The notes beneath the pieces were generated by a model. The model made no database searches. It had not been told where the DNA came from and saw only the letters and a list, made by a program, of their open reading frames with translations. Of a stretch of DNA of 38,817 bases, positions 7,210-15,294 are shown in pieces (the stretch's first letter is position 1; each line of letters starts with the position of its first letter). Origin of the DNA: Opitutaceae bacterium (GTDB lineage: Bacteria; Verrucomicrobiota; Verrucomicrobiia; Opitutales; Opitutaceae); assembly GCA_003164715.1 (NCBI GenBank), contig PLTZ01000086.1, positions 1 to 38,817 of the forward strand, written 5' to 3'. Position numbers and translations under genes: made by a program.

Positions 7210-8655
7210 CTAGGGGCCTCCCTCCCGGTCGCGCCGGTCGGTGAAGACATAGTTCACGAGGAAACTAAGACCCAGCACGCCGCCCAAGGTTCGAATATTC
7301 CGCATGGCGCCCACGACCCGGGAGAAGGGGCTGGCGGCGGGCTCCCGGACCCGAAGGAGCAGGAAGGCCCCCGCCAGGGCCACTATCGGCTGGACCATGA
7401 AGCACATGTGATAGACCCGAAGCGGGCTTCCCCACCCCGCCGGGGCGTTCGAGAGGACCCAACCGCCGAGGACGGGGGCGATCGCGGCGACAAGGGACCC
7501 GACGGCCAGGTTGAAGCCGATCGCGAGCTTCTTCGCGGCGGAGGGGATGAGGCGCAGGAGGATCGTGAACTGCCCGAGGACAAACCCCGCGCTCGTCGCC
7601 CCGATCCAGGTCCAGAGCCCGTAGAGGACCGCCCGGTTGCCTGGGTTAATGAAGCACCAGAGGAACATGGAGAGCTGCCAGAGGATGAGCGAGAACACCA
7701 TGACCGACTTGTTGCCGTAGCGGTCGAGGAGGCGGCCCCACGCGGGAAGCGACAGGGCGCCGCCGACCTGGGAGAGCGCCGTCACGACCCCGACGTCGAG
7801 CGCCGAGAACCCCACCCCGTCGAACATGAAGATGGTGTAGAAGGGGCCGAAGCAGTTGGCGGCGAAGCTCCAGACGGCGCCGAAGAGGACGAAGGCGAGG
7901 AAGGAGCCCGAGGCGCGGATGACGGCGATCTGGCCCGAAAGCGACTCGCGGGCCGGGGGCGGCGGGCGGTGCGGGACGGTCGGGCTCAGCCACTGCCACC
8001 TGAGCGAGAAGATCCTTAGGAACGCCGAGCCGAAGATGACGGCCTGGAACGCCGCGACCGAGTAGTCCCACCTCGAGAGCACCCAGCCCGAGGCCATGAG
8101 GAAACAGACGGTCGAGAGCTGGAGAATCTGGTTTCGCCTGCCGAAGAACTTCCCGCGGATCCGGGCCGGGACCCATTCCTCGATCCAGGTGCTCCACGAG
8201 ACGCCCGCCACGGCGCCAAAGCAGCTTGAAATGAAGAACCAGGCGACGATCCAGAGGCCCGCCTGCGCGGGGGAGGCCCGGGGGATCCACGGCATCATGA
8301 ACCCGAGGGCCACCCAGCTGGCGAGGTGGAGGATCTCGGCGGCGAGCATCACCGCCTTGGGGGGGTTCCACCTGAGAAGGAACGGCGAGGCGAAGAGCTG
8401 CAGGAAGTTGCCGACGAAGGGAAGCGAGCCCAGGATCCCGATCAAGGTCGCCGGCAGCGGGAAGGCCTTGGTGACCAGGGCCGAGAGCGCCATGCTCCCG
8501 GGCAGCGCCATCGTGACGATCGGCATGGCGACAATCCCCTCGCTCGTGCAGTACCTTAGGCAGAGCCGCAGGTCCGCGCGCCTGCGCAGCATCGCCTCCC
8601 GCCCCGGGGCGTCTTGGGGGGCGGCGGGTTGCGTGGTCATGGGCGGGGAGGGCAT
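7210..8655 (-). CDS. MFS-family transporter, substrate unknown
   Basis: The 481-residue protein has about twelve hydrophobic segments and a major-facilitator loop motif (ARIRGKFFGRRNQ) between helices. A second, related loop (GRLLDRYGNKS) sits near the middle. N- and C-termini are charged and cytoplasmic. The alternative start ATG 8640 (MTTQPAAP) is equally possible; neither has a strong ribosome site. It may be co-transcribed with the pseudopilin genes 56 bases downstream, but no functional link is evident. Substrate cannot be read from the sequence; sugars or oligosaccharides would suit the hydrolase-rich context. Confidence 0.85.
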   Translation of the reverse strand: MPSPPMTTQPAAPQDAPGREAMLRRRADLRLCLRYCTSEGIVAMPIVTMALPGSMALSALVTKAFPLPATLIGILGSLPFVGNFLQLFASPFLLRWNPPKAVMLAAEILHLASWVALGFMMPWIPRASPAQAGLWIVAWFFISSCFGAVAGVSWSTWIEEWVPARIRGKFFGRRNQILQLSTVCFLMASGWVLSRWDYSVAAFQAVIFGSAFLRIFSLRWQWLSPTVPHRPPPPARESLSGQIAVIRASGSFLAFVLFGAVWSFAANCFGPFYTIFMFDGVGFSALDVGVVTALSQVGGALSLPAWGRLLDRYGNKSVMVFSLILWQLSMFLWCFINPGNRAVLYGLWTWIGATSAGFVLGQFTILLRLIPSAAKKLAIGFNLAVGSLVAAIAPVLGGWVLSNAPAGWGSPLRVYHMCFMVQPIVALAGAFLLLRVREPAASPFSRVVGAMRNIRTLGGVLGLSFLVNYVFTDRRDREGGP

Positions 8656-8679
8656 TCAAGCACATCGCGCAGCGGCGCT

Positions 8680-8864
8680 TCCACTGCAAACTGGGCGGGG
8701 CACCCTCGCCCATCGCGCGCGCGGGGAAGCGCGGGGAAGACACCGTGAACCAGGCGCTGTCTGAGTTTCTCAGGCATCGGGAGCAGCGCGGCATTGCGAG
8801 CCTGTTTGGCACCGTCGAGTTTTCGCCCGACTTCGATCACAAGAAACTGAGGGCCAACCGGTGA
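8680..8864 (+). pseudogene. VapB-type antitoxin, N-terminally disrupted remnant
   Basis: The frame ending at TGA 8862-8864 encodes a typical VapB C-terminus: GKRGEDTVNQALSEFLRHRE followed by a toxin-binding tail (GTVEFSPDFDHKKLRANR). The expected N-terminal DNA-binding strand ('MRTTLxIDDxLL') is missing. The upstream in-frame sequence is unrelated, and the only nearby start is GTG 8745, which would give 39 residues. The stop overlaps the toxin GTG start by four bases, the usual VapBC arrangement. The toxin-binding part may still be made, while autoregulation through DNA binding is probably lost. The left boundary is approximate. Confidence 0.6.
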
Positions 8865-9274
8865 GAATGTTGCCGGACACGCCGATCTGGTCGGCCGCGT
8901 TCAGGCGAGGCGAGGATGTCGCCGGATCCTACCGCCAGGAATTGTTGAGACTGGTTAACCAGGGCCTTGTCGAAATCATTGGCCCGATACGGCAGGAATT
9001 GCTTTCAGGCATTCGTGAACGCTCAAGATTCGAGGCCGTTCGGGATCGTTTGCGCCTGTTCCCCGATCTCGAAATCGCCACGGGTGACTATGAGGAAGCT
9101 GCCGGGTATTATGACCAATGCCGGTCGGTGGGCATCCAGGGCCCATTCACCGATTTCGTCATCTGCGCCGTTTCAGTTCGATACGACCTTTCAATCTTCA
9201 CTGACGACAATGACTTCGTCGGATACAGGAAGGTTCTCCCGATTCGGCTCTACCCTTTTGAGAAAAGAGGCTGA
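8861..9274 (+). CDS. vapC: VapC-type PIN-domain toxin ribonuclease
   Basis: The 137-residue PIN domain would act as a metal-dependent endoribonuclease in the cytoplasm. The acidic quartet is present: Asp6 (LPDTPIW), Glu46 (RQELLSG), Asp98 (FTDFVICA) and Asp115/116 (FTDDNDF). The GTG start overlaps the antitoxin stop (GTGA). Its composition is more AT-rich than the neighbouring blocks, which suggests acquisition. All catalytic residues are intact although the partner antitoxin looks truncated. Confidence 0.9.
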   Translation: MRMLPDTPIWSAAFRRGEDVAGSYRQELLRLVNQGLVEIIGPIRQELLSGIRERSRFEAVRDRLRLFPDLEIATGDYEEAAGYYDQCRSVGIQGPFTDFVICAVSVRYDLSIFTDDNDFVGYRKVLPIRLYPFEKRG

Positions 9275-9379
9275 CCCGCGACCGAAGCCGAGGCCTGCCT
9301 CGGGCGCGTTGTCAACATCGGGACTACTTCGCGACAGGCTTCGCGCGGGTTATGACAACCGTTTTATGGAGGACATGGT

Positions 9380-9408
9380 TTGCGCAGGGCGTCGGGTATT
9401 GATATGCT
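9380..9408 (+). promoter_or_regulatory. Weak sigma70-like promoter candidate upstream of acetate kinase
   Basis: TTGCGC (9380-9385) and TATGCT (9403-9408) are separated by 17 bases, about 50-60 bases before the acetate kinase start. Three of six and four of six positions match the consensus, so the call is tentative. The vapC-ackA gap (9275-9459) is otherwise without a gene. Confidence 0.25.
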
Positions 9409-9471
9409 CACGTCCGTTTCAATTCGAATGACCCTTTCTCCAGATTCGAGCCAAGTCCGGTGGACGCGCAA

Positions 9472-10659
9472 ATGACGAATCACCTCCTCATCGCCAACGG
9501 GGGATCGTCGAGCATCAAGTTCGCCCTCTTCGAGGCCGGCGAGCCGCTGAAACGATGCCTCGATGGGAAGATCGACCGGATCGGGTTTCCCGACACGATC
9601 CTGACCTTCAAGGACTTGGCGAAGAACGAGAATGGAAGCCACCCCATTTCGGCTTCCGATCACCGGTCAGCTGCGGAGATCCTGATTGATTGGCTAACCG
9701 AGCGGGGCGCCTTGGCGTCGATCACGGCCGTGGGACACCGCGTGGTCCATGGGATGAGCCACACCCAGCCGGAGATCGTCACCCAGGAGCTCCTGGCCGA
9801 GCTGCACCGGCTCAGGCCCTACGATCCGGACCACCTGCCCCGCGAGATCGAACTCATTGAGGCGATTCGTCGGCGCCATCCCGATCTCAAGCAGGTGGCC
9901 TGCTTCGACACGGCGTTTCATCACACCATGCCGCGGGTGGCCAAGATTCTTGCGATTCCACGGCGTTTCGACGCGAAGGGAGTCCAGCGGTATGGGTTCC
10001 ACGGCCTGTCCTACGCGTACCTGATGGAGGAGCTTGGGAAGGTGGCGGGTGCGAAGGCGGCCGAGGCACGCGTGATCCTGGCCCACCTGGGCAACGGAGC
10101 CAGCCTGGCGGCAGTCGCTGGCGGAAAGAGCATCGACACGAGCATGGGGTTCACGCCCACGGCAGGCGTGCCCATGAGCACGCGCTCGGGCGATCTTGAC
10201 CCGGGCCTGGCTCCGTATCTTGCACGAGTTGAACAAATTAGTCCCAAGCAGTTCTATGCGATGGTGAATCACGAGTCGGGCCTCCTCGGAGTCTCGGAAA
10301 CCAGCCCCGACATGCGGGACCTGCTGCTGCGGGAGGCAACCGACATCCGGGCGTCGGAAGCCGTGGAGCTGTTCTGTTACCAGGTTAAGAAGTGGGTGGG
10401 CGCATATGCCGCGGCGCTCGGCGGCTTGGACACGCTCATCTTTGCCGCCGGCATAGGCGAAAACTGCCCGTCCGTCCGGGCGCGCATATGCAAGGGGCTG
10501 GACTTCCTTGGCATCGGGTTGGACGAGTCCCTGAACGCAAAGAATGCCCCCGTGATATCCACGGCAGGCAGCCGCGTTACGGTCCGGGTCATTCGCACGG
10601 ACGAGGAGCTCATGATCGCGCGATCGGTTTGGCGCATCCTCGCTGCCGCGCCGTCTTGA
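9472..10659 (+). CDS. ackA: Acetate kinase
   Basis: This enzyme interconverts acetate + ATP and acetyl phosphate + ADP in the cytoplasm. I chose ATG 9472 (MTNHLLIANGGSSSIKF), since family members begin directly at this strand; GTG 9460 is in frame and possible. Conserved elements are the phosphate-1 loop NGGSSSIKF, GHRVVHG, the catalytic-region FDTAFH, YGFHGLSY, HLGNGASL, MSTRSGDLDPG, GIGEN and the C-terminal DEELMIAR. At 396 residues it is full length. No phosphotransacetylase or phosphoketolase gene is adjacent, so its partner must lie elsewhere. Confidence 0.95.
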   Translation: MTNHLLIANGGSSSIKFALFEAGEPLKRCLDGKIDRIGFPDTILTFKDLAKNENGSHPISASDHRSAAEILIDWLTERGALASITAVGHRVVHGMSHTQPEIVTQELLAELHRLRPYDPDHLPREIELIEAIRRRHPDLKQVACFDTAFHHTMPRVAKILAIPRRFDAKGVQRYGFHGLSYAYLMEELGKVAGAKAAEARVILAHLGNGASLAAVAGGKSIDTSMGFTPTAGVPMSTRSGDLDPGLAPYLARVEQISPKQFYAMVNHESGLLGVSETSPDMRDLLLREATDIRASEAVELFCYQVKKWVGAYAAALGGLDTLIFAAGIGENCPSVRARICKGLDFLGIGLDESLNAKNAPVISTAGSRVTVRVIRTDEELMIARSVWRILAAAPS

Positions 10660-10778
10660 ACGGGGGAATCTGACCGCGAAAGGAAAGACTCCGGCTGCGG
10701 AAACACCCGAAGGAAGGGAGGCCTGCCGAGCGCGCCGCCAGCCGCGTGCCGGTCGGCCAAATCCGAGGGTCAGCCAAT

Positions 10779-10795
10779 CCCCGGAAGAGCCGGGG
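10779..10795. terminator. GC hairpin between convergent ackA and GH27 genes
   Basis: CCCCGG (10779-10784) and CCGGGG (10790-10795) form a perfect 6-bp stem with a 5-base loop, followed by an A/T-rich stretch (ACAAATTCAAATTA). It lies between two converging genes and could terminate either. The adjoining GGGGACAAATTCAAATT resembles short sequences that accompany REP-associated transposases, so it may be a repeat remnant; this resemblance is from memory and unverified. The gap 10660-10825 otherwise shows no gene. Confidence 0.35.
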
Positions 10796-10825
10796 ACAAA
10801 TTCAAATTAGGGCGCTTCCGCCCCG

Positions 10826-12361
10826 TCACTTGACAGCCAGCATCACGACCCCGTGCGCGGGCACGGCGGCGCCAAAGCCGTCGGCCGCGGGAGCCACGTC
10901 GCTGTGCCGCCAAAGGTCGCGCACGACCGCCGGCCTCGCGATCCTTCCGGCCTGCGCCCACGTGAACGAGCCCGTCGCCTCCTCGTCGTTGCGGTTGAAG
11001 AGCCCGATGGCCAGGCCCCCGCCCTGAAGCGGCTTCGTCCAGACCTCGACGCCGTCCTTGGCGAGGAGGCGGGTCGCCTCGCGGCCCAGGGGATCCTGGT
11101 CGACGGCGATCACCTCGCGGTTCGTCAGGATGCCGCGGGTGTCGGCCGACATGGTGCGCAGGTCGTTGCCCGCCATGAGGGGGGCGGCCAGCATGCACCA
11201 GAGGCTGAAGTGCGTCTGGTATTCGGTGACGGTCATGCCCCCGTTACCGACCTCGAGCATGTCCGGGTCGTTCCAGTGGCCCGGGCCCGCGTAAGGGGCC
11301 AGGCGCCCCTGGTTGAAGCCAATGGTGGACATGGACTTCCAGTTGTCAGCGATGTCGCCGGTGGTGCGCCAGAGGTTGCCGCCGACGCCGGGCCCCCACG
11401 TCCAGACGTCCTCCATGCCGTACTGGCACAGGCTGAAGACGATCGCGCGCCCCGAGCGTTCGAGGGCGTCGCCCATCTTCTGGTAGACCGGCCGCATCTG
11501 CGCGCTCGGGTAGATGCGCCCGGCGCTGCACCAGTCGTACTTGAGGTAGTCGATTCCCCAGGCGGCGTAGGTGCGCGCGTCCTGCTCCTCGTGCCCGTAG
11601 CTCCCCTCGTAGCCCCCGCAGGTCGCGGGGCCGGGCGACGAGTAGATCCCGAGCTTAAGCCCCTTCGCGTGCACGTAGTCCGCAAGGGCCTTCATGTCCG
11701 GGAATTTCTTGTTCGGGACGATGTTGCCCTGGGCGTCGCGCCCCGCCTCCCAGGTGTCGTCGATATTCACGCAGACGTAGCCCGCGTCCTTCATGCCGGA
11801 GCTCACCATCGCGTCGGCCGCCTCGCGCACGATCCGGTCGTCGACCCTCTCGGCAAAGTGGTTCCAGCTGTTCCAGCCCATGGGCGGCGTCCGCGCCAGG
11901 CCGTTGTCGGCCAGGTCGCGCACCGGCTGCAGCGGCAGCGCCTGCGGGGCGCGCATCTCCTCGGCCGACACGGGAACGGCCACCGCCTCGTCCCTGCCGC
12001 CGCCGTCATAGCTGATGACGACGTGCAGGTTCGGCCCCTCGGGCCGCACGCGGAAATTCCAACCCCAGTCGATCTTGAAGGCGACGTCGTCGCCCTCCCT
12101 GCGGACGTCGCGGATCTGGATCTCGCCGGAGCCGTTCGGGGAGACGGTCCCGGAGACCCGGCCGCCGTCCTCGTGGAGCACGAGGAAGGTGTGGAGCGTG
12201 ACGCCCGAGGGTTTCGGGACATCCATCCTCCAGGAGCCGTTGAGGCCTGCGCCCTGCGCCGCAAATGCCGGAAGGGCGAGGAGAAGAGAGAGCGCGACGG
12301 CTCGCGCAGCAAACGCCGAGGGCAGGCGCGGATGGGTTCCTGGGGTTCGTTGGAGGTGCAT
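10826..12361 (-). CDS. Secreted alpha-galactosidase, glycoside hydrolase family 27
   Basis: The 511-residue protein has a signal peptide (about 1-36, hydrophobic ALSLLLALPAFAA). A beta-sandwich domain follows (about 37-125; NGSWRMDVPKP), then the GH27 barrel opening with RTPPMGWNSWNHF. The nucleophile is Asp276 in YLKYDWC, and the likely acid/base is Asp336 in RTTGDI. Other family marks are NIDDTWE, GIYSSPG, HWNDPDMLEVG, LMAGNDLR and AVDQDPLG. A C-terminal beta domain ends at VMLAVK. It would remove terminal alpha-galactose (or a related sugar) from plant or algal glycans in the periplasm or outside. Specificity within GH27 cannot be read from sequence alone. Confidence 0.94.
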   Translation of the reverse strand: MHLQRTPGTHPRLPSAFAARAVALSLLLALPAFAAQGAGLNGSWRMDVPKPSGVTLHTFLVLHEDGGRVSGTVSPNGSGEIQIRDVRREGDDVAFKIDWGWNFRVRPEGPNLHVVISYDGGGRDEAVAVPVSAEEMRAPQALPLQPVRDLADNGLARTPPMGWNSWNHFAERVDDRIVREAADAMVSSGMKDAGYVCVNIDDTWEAGRDAQGNIVPNKKFPDMKALADYVHAKGLKLGIYSSPGPATCGGYEGSYGHEEQDARTYAAWGIDYLKYDWCSAGRIYPSAQMRPVYQKMGDALERSGRAIVFSLCQYGMEDVWTWGPGVGGNLWRTTGDIADNWKSMSTIGFNQGRLAPYAGPGHWNDPDMLEVGNGGMTVTEYQTHFSLWCMLAAPLMAGNDLRTMSADTRGILTNREVIAVDQDPLGREATRLLAKDGVEVWTKPLQGGGLAIGLFNRNDEEATGSFTWAQAGRIARPAVVRDLWRHSDVAPAADGFGAAVPAHGVVMLAVK

Positions 12362-12484
12362 AGGTTGGGGGAAAAGCCCGAAAAAGGGGCGCGGCTCCTG
12401 CCCTCGGCCCCATGATGCTGGAGCATGCGGCCGGGCATTTCAAGAGGATCGGGCCCGTGAAGCCGCGCGCCAAACCTGCTCTAG

Positions 12485-12760
12485 TCAGCGCCGTGGCCCA
12501 TTGGCCTGCACCTCGGTGTTCTCCTTCACCGCCGCGATCACCTCGCTCATCTCCTCCTTGATCTCGTTGACCTGCGGATGGACCTCCTTGATGAGGTCGT
12601 GCTCGATCCGGGAGAGCTTCTCAATGCGTTTGCCCTGCTCGCCGAGCTTGTCGAGGAGATGATTCTGCTTCGCCGAGATTTGGTACATCCACACGAAACA
12701 CACGCCCCAGCACATGGTGCCAAGGACCGCCATCGAGAAGGCCAGGGTGCTTCTGTCCAT
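12485..12760 (-). CDS. Small membrane protein with coiled coil, function unknown
   Basis: The 91-residue protein has one N-terminal membrane helix (about 6-25, LAFSMAVLGTMCWGVCFVWM). A charged helix of about 55 residues with heptad spacing (LLDKLGEQGKRIEKLSRIEH) follows, predicting an inner-membrane anchor with a coiled-coil tail. I do not recognise a named family. It lies 11 bases after the acyl carrier protein gene on the same strand, so the two may be co-transcribed. The 123-base gap downstream, before the alpha-galactosidase gene, shows no gene. Confidence 0.7.
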   Translation of the reverse strand: MDRSTLAFSMAVLGTMCWGVCFVWMYQISAKQNHLLDKLGEQGKRIEKLSRIEHDLIKEVHPQVNEIKEEMSEVIAAVKENTEVQANGPRR

Positions 12761-12771
12761 CGGTGGCCACG

Positions 12772-13140
12772 CTAGGCGAGGACCCTTGGGGCAAGGGGGC
12801 TGGATACGAGGGGGGCGCGCCCGGCCTCCGGAACCCGCGCGGCCAGCCTCCGGACCAGAATGAAGTCGGCAAGGTCGGAAATGCTGCCGCGGGCGATGCG
12901 CGACTCCTCATTGCGGCGCATCGCGATTCCGAACGTCTCCTCGATGCAGAGGGCGAGTTCGAGCAGATCACAGGAGTCGAGGTCAAGGCTGCCGCCGACG
13001 AGCGGCGCGTCGTCTGCAATGCCGTCCGGCATCAGGACATCGAGCCTGAACATGTCGGCCACAAGGTGCTTCAGCTGCGAAAGGAGCCGGACGCGATCAT
13101 GCCTTCGATATCTCACGGCCCTAGCATATCGTGGGATCAC
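12772..13140 (-). CDS. Acyl carrier protein-like
   Basis: The protein carries an ACP fold from about residue 16 to 100. The phosphopantetheine-attachment Ser56 lies in SLDLDSCDLLEL, followed by a LCIEETFGI helix and a closing SISDLADFI helix. The DSL motif of housekeeping AcpP is DSC here. The C-terminal ~20 residues are an extension. GTG 13116 is a plausible alternative start that would give a more usual N-terminus. No synthase, ligase or phosphopantetheinyl transferase is adjacent, so the acyl group it carries is unknown. A specialised lipid or secondary-metabolite role is more likely than bulk fatty-acid synthesis, by inference. Confidence 0.82.
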   Translation of the reverse strand: MIPRYARAVRYRRHDRVRLLSQLKHLVADMFRLDVLMPDGIADDAPLVGGSLDLDSCDLLELALCIEETFGIAMRRNEESRIARGSISDLADFILVRRLAARVPEAGRAPLVSSPLAPRVLA

Positions 13141-13160
13141 TCAGGCTGCCATGGGGTGTA

Positions 13161-13181
13161 GCCCCCCGCCGCCGGGGGGGC
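13161..13181. terminator. Strong GC hairpin between MCE gene and ACP gene
   Basis: GCCCCCC and GGGGGGC form a perfect 7-bp stem around a 7-base loop. The hairpin lies 21 bases past the stop of the MCE-domain gene on the - strand and 21 bases before the ACP start. There is no T-tract, so it is an attenuating or weak terminator candidate. Confidence 0.35.
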
Positions 13182-13201
13182 GCGACCGGAGCCGCTTCCG
13201 C

Positions 13202-14128
13202 TTAGGGCTTGATGAGTTCGTCCAGGATTCCGCCCTTGGGCTGCGATTCATCGGCCGTGTCGGGCGAACGGATGGGGATCTTAGGGGACCACTTGAGCCA
13301 GTCGGGGTTGGGCTCGGAGGCGAGGGCAAACTGGGCGCCGGCCGGCGCCGCGGGGGCGACGGCGCCCACGTCGGGCGTGGCAAAGGCGATGCCTCCGGTC
13401 ACCAGGGACTCGAGGGAGGTGTCCTTGAGCTCGGCCCCCCCGAAGAGGCTCACCTTGAAGGAGAAGCCGCCGGTGTTCCAGAACCGTGTGCTCGTGCGCA
13501 CGAGGTCGCCGTAGGGGGCGTCCACGTGGACGCGGATGAGCACCGACGTCGAATCGCGGGAGAGCCGGCTCGCCTCCACCTTCCCGACCTTGAACTCCCG
13601 GTAGAACACCGGGGCGCCCGAGGTGAGCGAGCCCAGCCGGTCGGTCCGCAGGATGAAGGCCCGGCCCTCGTCGGTGACCTCCGGGACCGGCGCCTTGTCG
13701 AGGCCCGTGAAGTGCGCGGCGGGCGGTCCGCCGCCCGGCAGCACGTTGATGCGCACGCCGGTGACGAGCGTGTCGAGCCCCTTCACCCCGGAGAAGCTGA
13801 TCTCCGGGTGCACGATCCAGAAATGCGCGCCCGCCCTGGCGAGCGACTCCGCGCTTCGGGTCAGGCGCAGGCGGATGCTCACGCCGGCAAGCCCCGGGCG
13901 CAGCTCCACGGCCTCCACGGTCCCGGCCGACACCCCCTTGTATTCGAGCACGGTCCTCCCGGCCTCGACGCCCGAGCCGTCGGCGAAGTCGATCGTGATC
14001 GCCTTTCCGCGGTCGCGCAGCTCGCGGAATCCCATCCAGCCCCCGATCGCGATCGCGACTATCGGGACCACCCAGATGAGCGGAAACGCGCGGGCGCGGG
14101 AGACCCTTGGCGAGGGGGCGGAGGTCAT
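13202..14128 (-). CDS. MCE-domain (PqiB/MlaD-like) lipid-transport protein
   Basis: ATG 14128 yields a 308-residue protein with a single N-terminal membrane helix (about 15-34, FPLIWVVPIVAIAIGGWMGF) and a periplasmic part. MCE repeat 1 begins at about residue 41 (AITIDFADGSGVEAGRTVLEYKG). A second repeat follows (LRTDRLGSLTSGAPVFYRE). MCE proteins form hexameric rings that pass lipids between membranes; PqiB stacks three MCE repeats, so this is a shorter version. The start overlaps the PqiA C-half stop (ATGA). No PqiC lipoprotein follows; the operon ends in a hairpin. A longer upstream frame is a shadow of the PqiA gene. Confidence 0.88.
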   Translation of the reverse strand: MTSAPSPRVSRARAFPLIWVVPIVAIAIGGWMGFRELRDRGKAITIDFADGSGVEAGRTVLEYKGVSAGTVEAVELRPGLAGVSIRLRLTRSAESLARAGAHFWIVHPEISFSGVKGLDTLVTGVRINVLPGGGPPAAHFTGLDKAPVPEVTDEGRAFILRTDRLGSLTSGAPVFYREFKVGKVEASRLSRDSTSVLIRVHVDAPYGDLVRTSTRFWNTGGFSFKVSLFGGAELKDTSLESLVTGGIAFATPDVGAVAPAAPAGAQFALASEPNPDWLKWSPKIPIRSPDTADESQPKGGILDELIKP

Positions 14129-14649
14129 GGCTGGGACTCCGTGTCGGCGGCCCAGAGGACGCGCGGATCGAACGCCTGGGTTGCAAGCACGGTCAGCACC
14201 ACCGCCGCCGCGAACGCGACAATGCCGCTTCGGGGGGTCACGGTCGAGAACTCGCCGAACTGCACGAGCCCCGTGAGGAACGCCGCAAGGAACACGTCGA
14301 GCATCGACCAGCGCCCGATGAAGTCGAGGGCCGCGTAGACCCGCGTCAGGCGCCGCGACTGCCCGGGGTCGCCGCGGCGCGCCCCGAGGAGCAGCAGGCA
14401 GAGCCCCGCGATCTTGAGCACCGGGATCAGGATGCTCGCCGTGAAGACGACGAGCGCGATCGCCCATAGGCCCTGCTTCCAAAGCTCCACGCAGCCGGAG
14501 AAGATCGTGTCGCTGCGGTCGCTGCCCGAGCTCTCGGTGCTTAGGACCGGAAGCAGGTTGGCCGGCACGAGCATCGCGGCGGCCGCGAGCGCCAGCGCGG
14601 CCGCGGTCGAGTTGCTCCTGAGCCCGAGGCGCGCGACGGGGCGGCTCAT
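14125..14649 (-). CDS. PqiA-like integral membrane protein, second half
   Basis: The 174-residue protein has about four membrane segments and the PqiA signature PANLLPVLSTE near residue 29. Others in the family carry PqiA as one ~420-residue protein with two homologous halves; here the halves are separate genes. This half has no zinc-ribbon cysteines. The start overlaps the first-half stop by four bases (14646-14649), and the stop overlaps the MCE gene start, so the three genes are one coupled operon. PqiA is thought to handle lipids in the inner membrane for PqiB. Confidence 0.86.
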   Translation of the reverse strand: MSRPVARLGLRSNSTAAALALAAAAMLVPANLLPVLSTESSGSDRSDTIFSGCVELWKQGLWAIALVVFTASILIPVLKIAGLCLLLLGARRGDPGQSRRLTRVYAALDFIGRWSMLDVFLAAFLTGLVQFGEFSTVTPRSGIVAFAAAVVLTVLATQAFDPRVLWAADTESQP

Positions 14650-15266
14650 GGCTTTGTCGCGGCGCCGGATCCGCCAGCGGGGGCGCTCGAGTCGAAGTCG
14701 AAGCTGCGCTCCGCGATCAGGAGCGAGAGCGCCATCGCGCAGTAGCACCAGAACCCGGGGCCAAGCCGGACGTCGACCACGCTCCCGAGCTTCATGAGGG
14801 CGACCAGGACCGCCAGCACCTGCACCTCGGGAATGGCCCAGTGCCCGAGGGCGTGGGCGAACCGGACAAGGGGCCGCAGGTCCGCCTTCGGCCAGCCGAG
14901 ACGGGCCTGGGCATGCACGGCCGCCAGCGTGGCGAGGAGCGCCAGGGGAATCAGGCCGCCGCAGAGAAGGACAAGGACCGCCAGGGACCGCATCCCGCCG
15001 CCCCACAGGCTCGCCACCCCGGTGAAGAGGCTGCTCAGGCGCTCGGCCCCGAGCTTTCCGGCGCTGACAAACGTGAGCAGCGAGGCGGGCAGCGCGAGGA
15101 TGAGCCCCGTGAGGGAGAAGACGAGCGCCGTGTCGGGCCCCAGCCGAGAGCCCTGCGCCAGGACGGTGTCGCAGCGCACGCAGAGCGCCCTCTCGCCGGG
15201 CTCAAGGACGACGGCCCGGTATTCGGCTCCGCACAGGCGGCAGGTGAGGCTTGGGGTTTCGCCCAT
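14646..15266 (-). CDS. PqiA-like integral membrane protein, first half with zinc ribbon
   Basis: Starting at ATG 15266, the 206-residue product opens with a zinc ribbon (Cys9/Cys12 and Cys29/Cys32, CRLC and CVRC) and then four membrane segments. This matches the N-terminal half of PqiA. The counterpart of the PANLLP motif is degenerate (ALPASLLTF). It begins 28 bases after the stop of the large Ig-repeat gene and may be part of the same transcript. It overlaps the second-half gene by ATGA. Confidence 0.86.
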   Translation of the reverse strand: MGETPSLTCRLCGAEYRAVVLEPGERALCVRCDTVLAQGSRLGPDTALVFSLTGLILALPASLLTFVSAGKLGAERLSSLFTGVASLWGGGMRSLAVLVLLCGGLIPLALLATLAAVHAQARLGWPKADLRPLVRFAHALGHWAIPEVQVLAVLVALMKLGSVVDVRLGPGFWCYCAMALSLLIAERSFDFDSSAPAGGSGAATKP

Positions 15267-15294
15267 CAGCAGAAAAAGGCGCCGCGCGACCCGC

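Noticed and set aside
14129-14482. Extended N-terminus for the MCE protein starting at 14482.
   Set aside because: The extra residues are a shadow of the PqiA second-half gene; the membrane helix and MCE repeats begin after ATG 14128.
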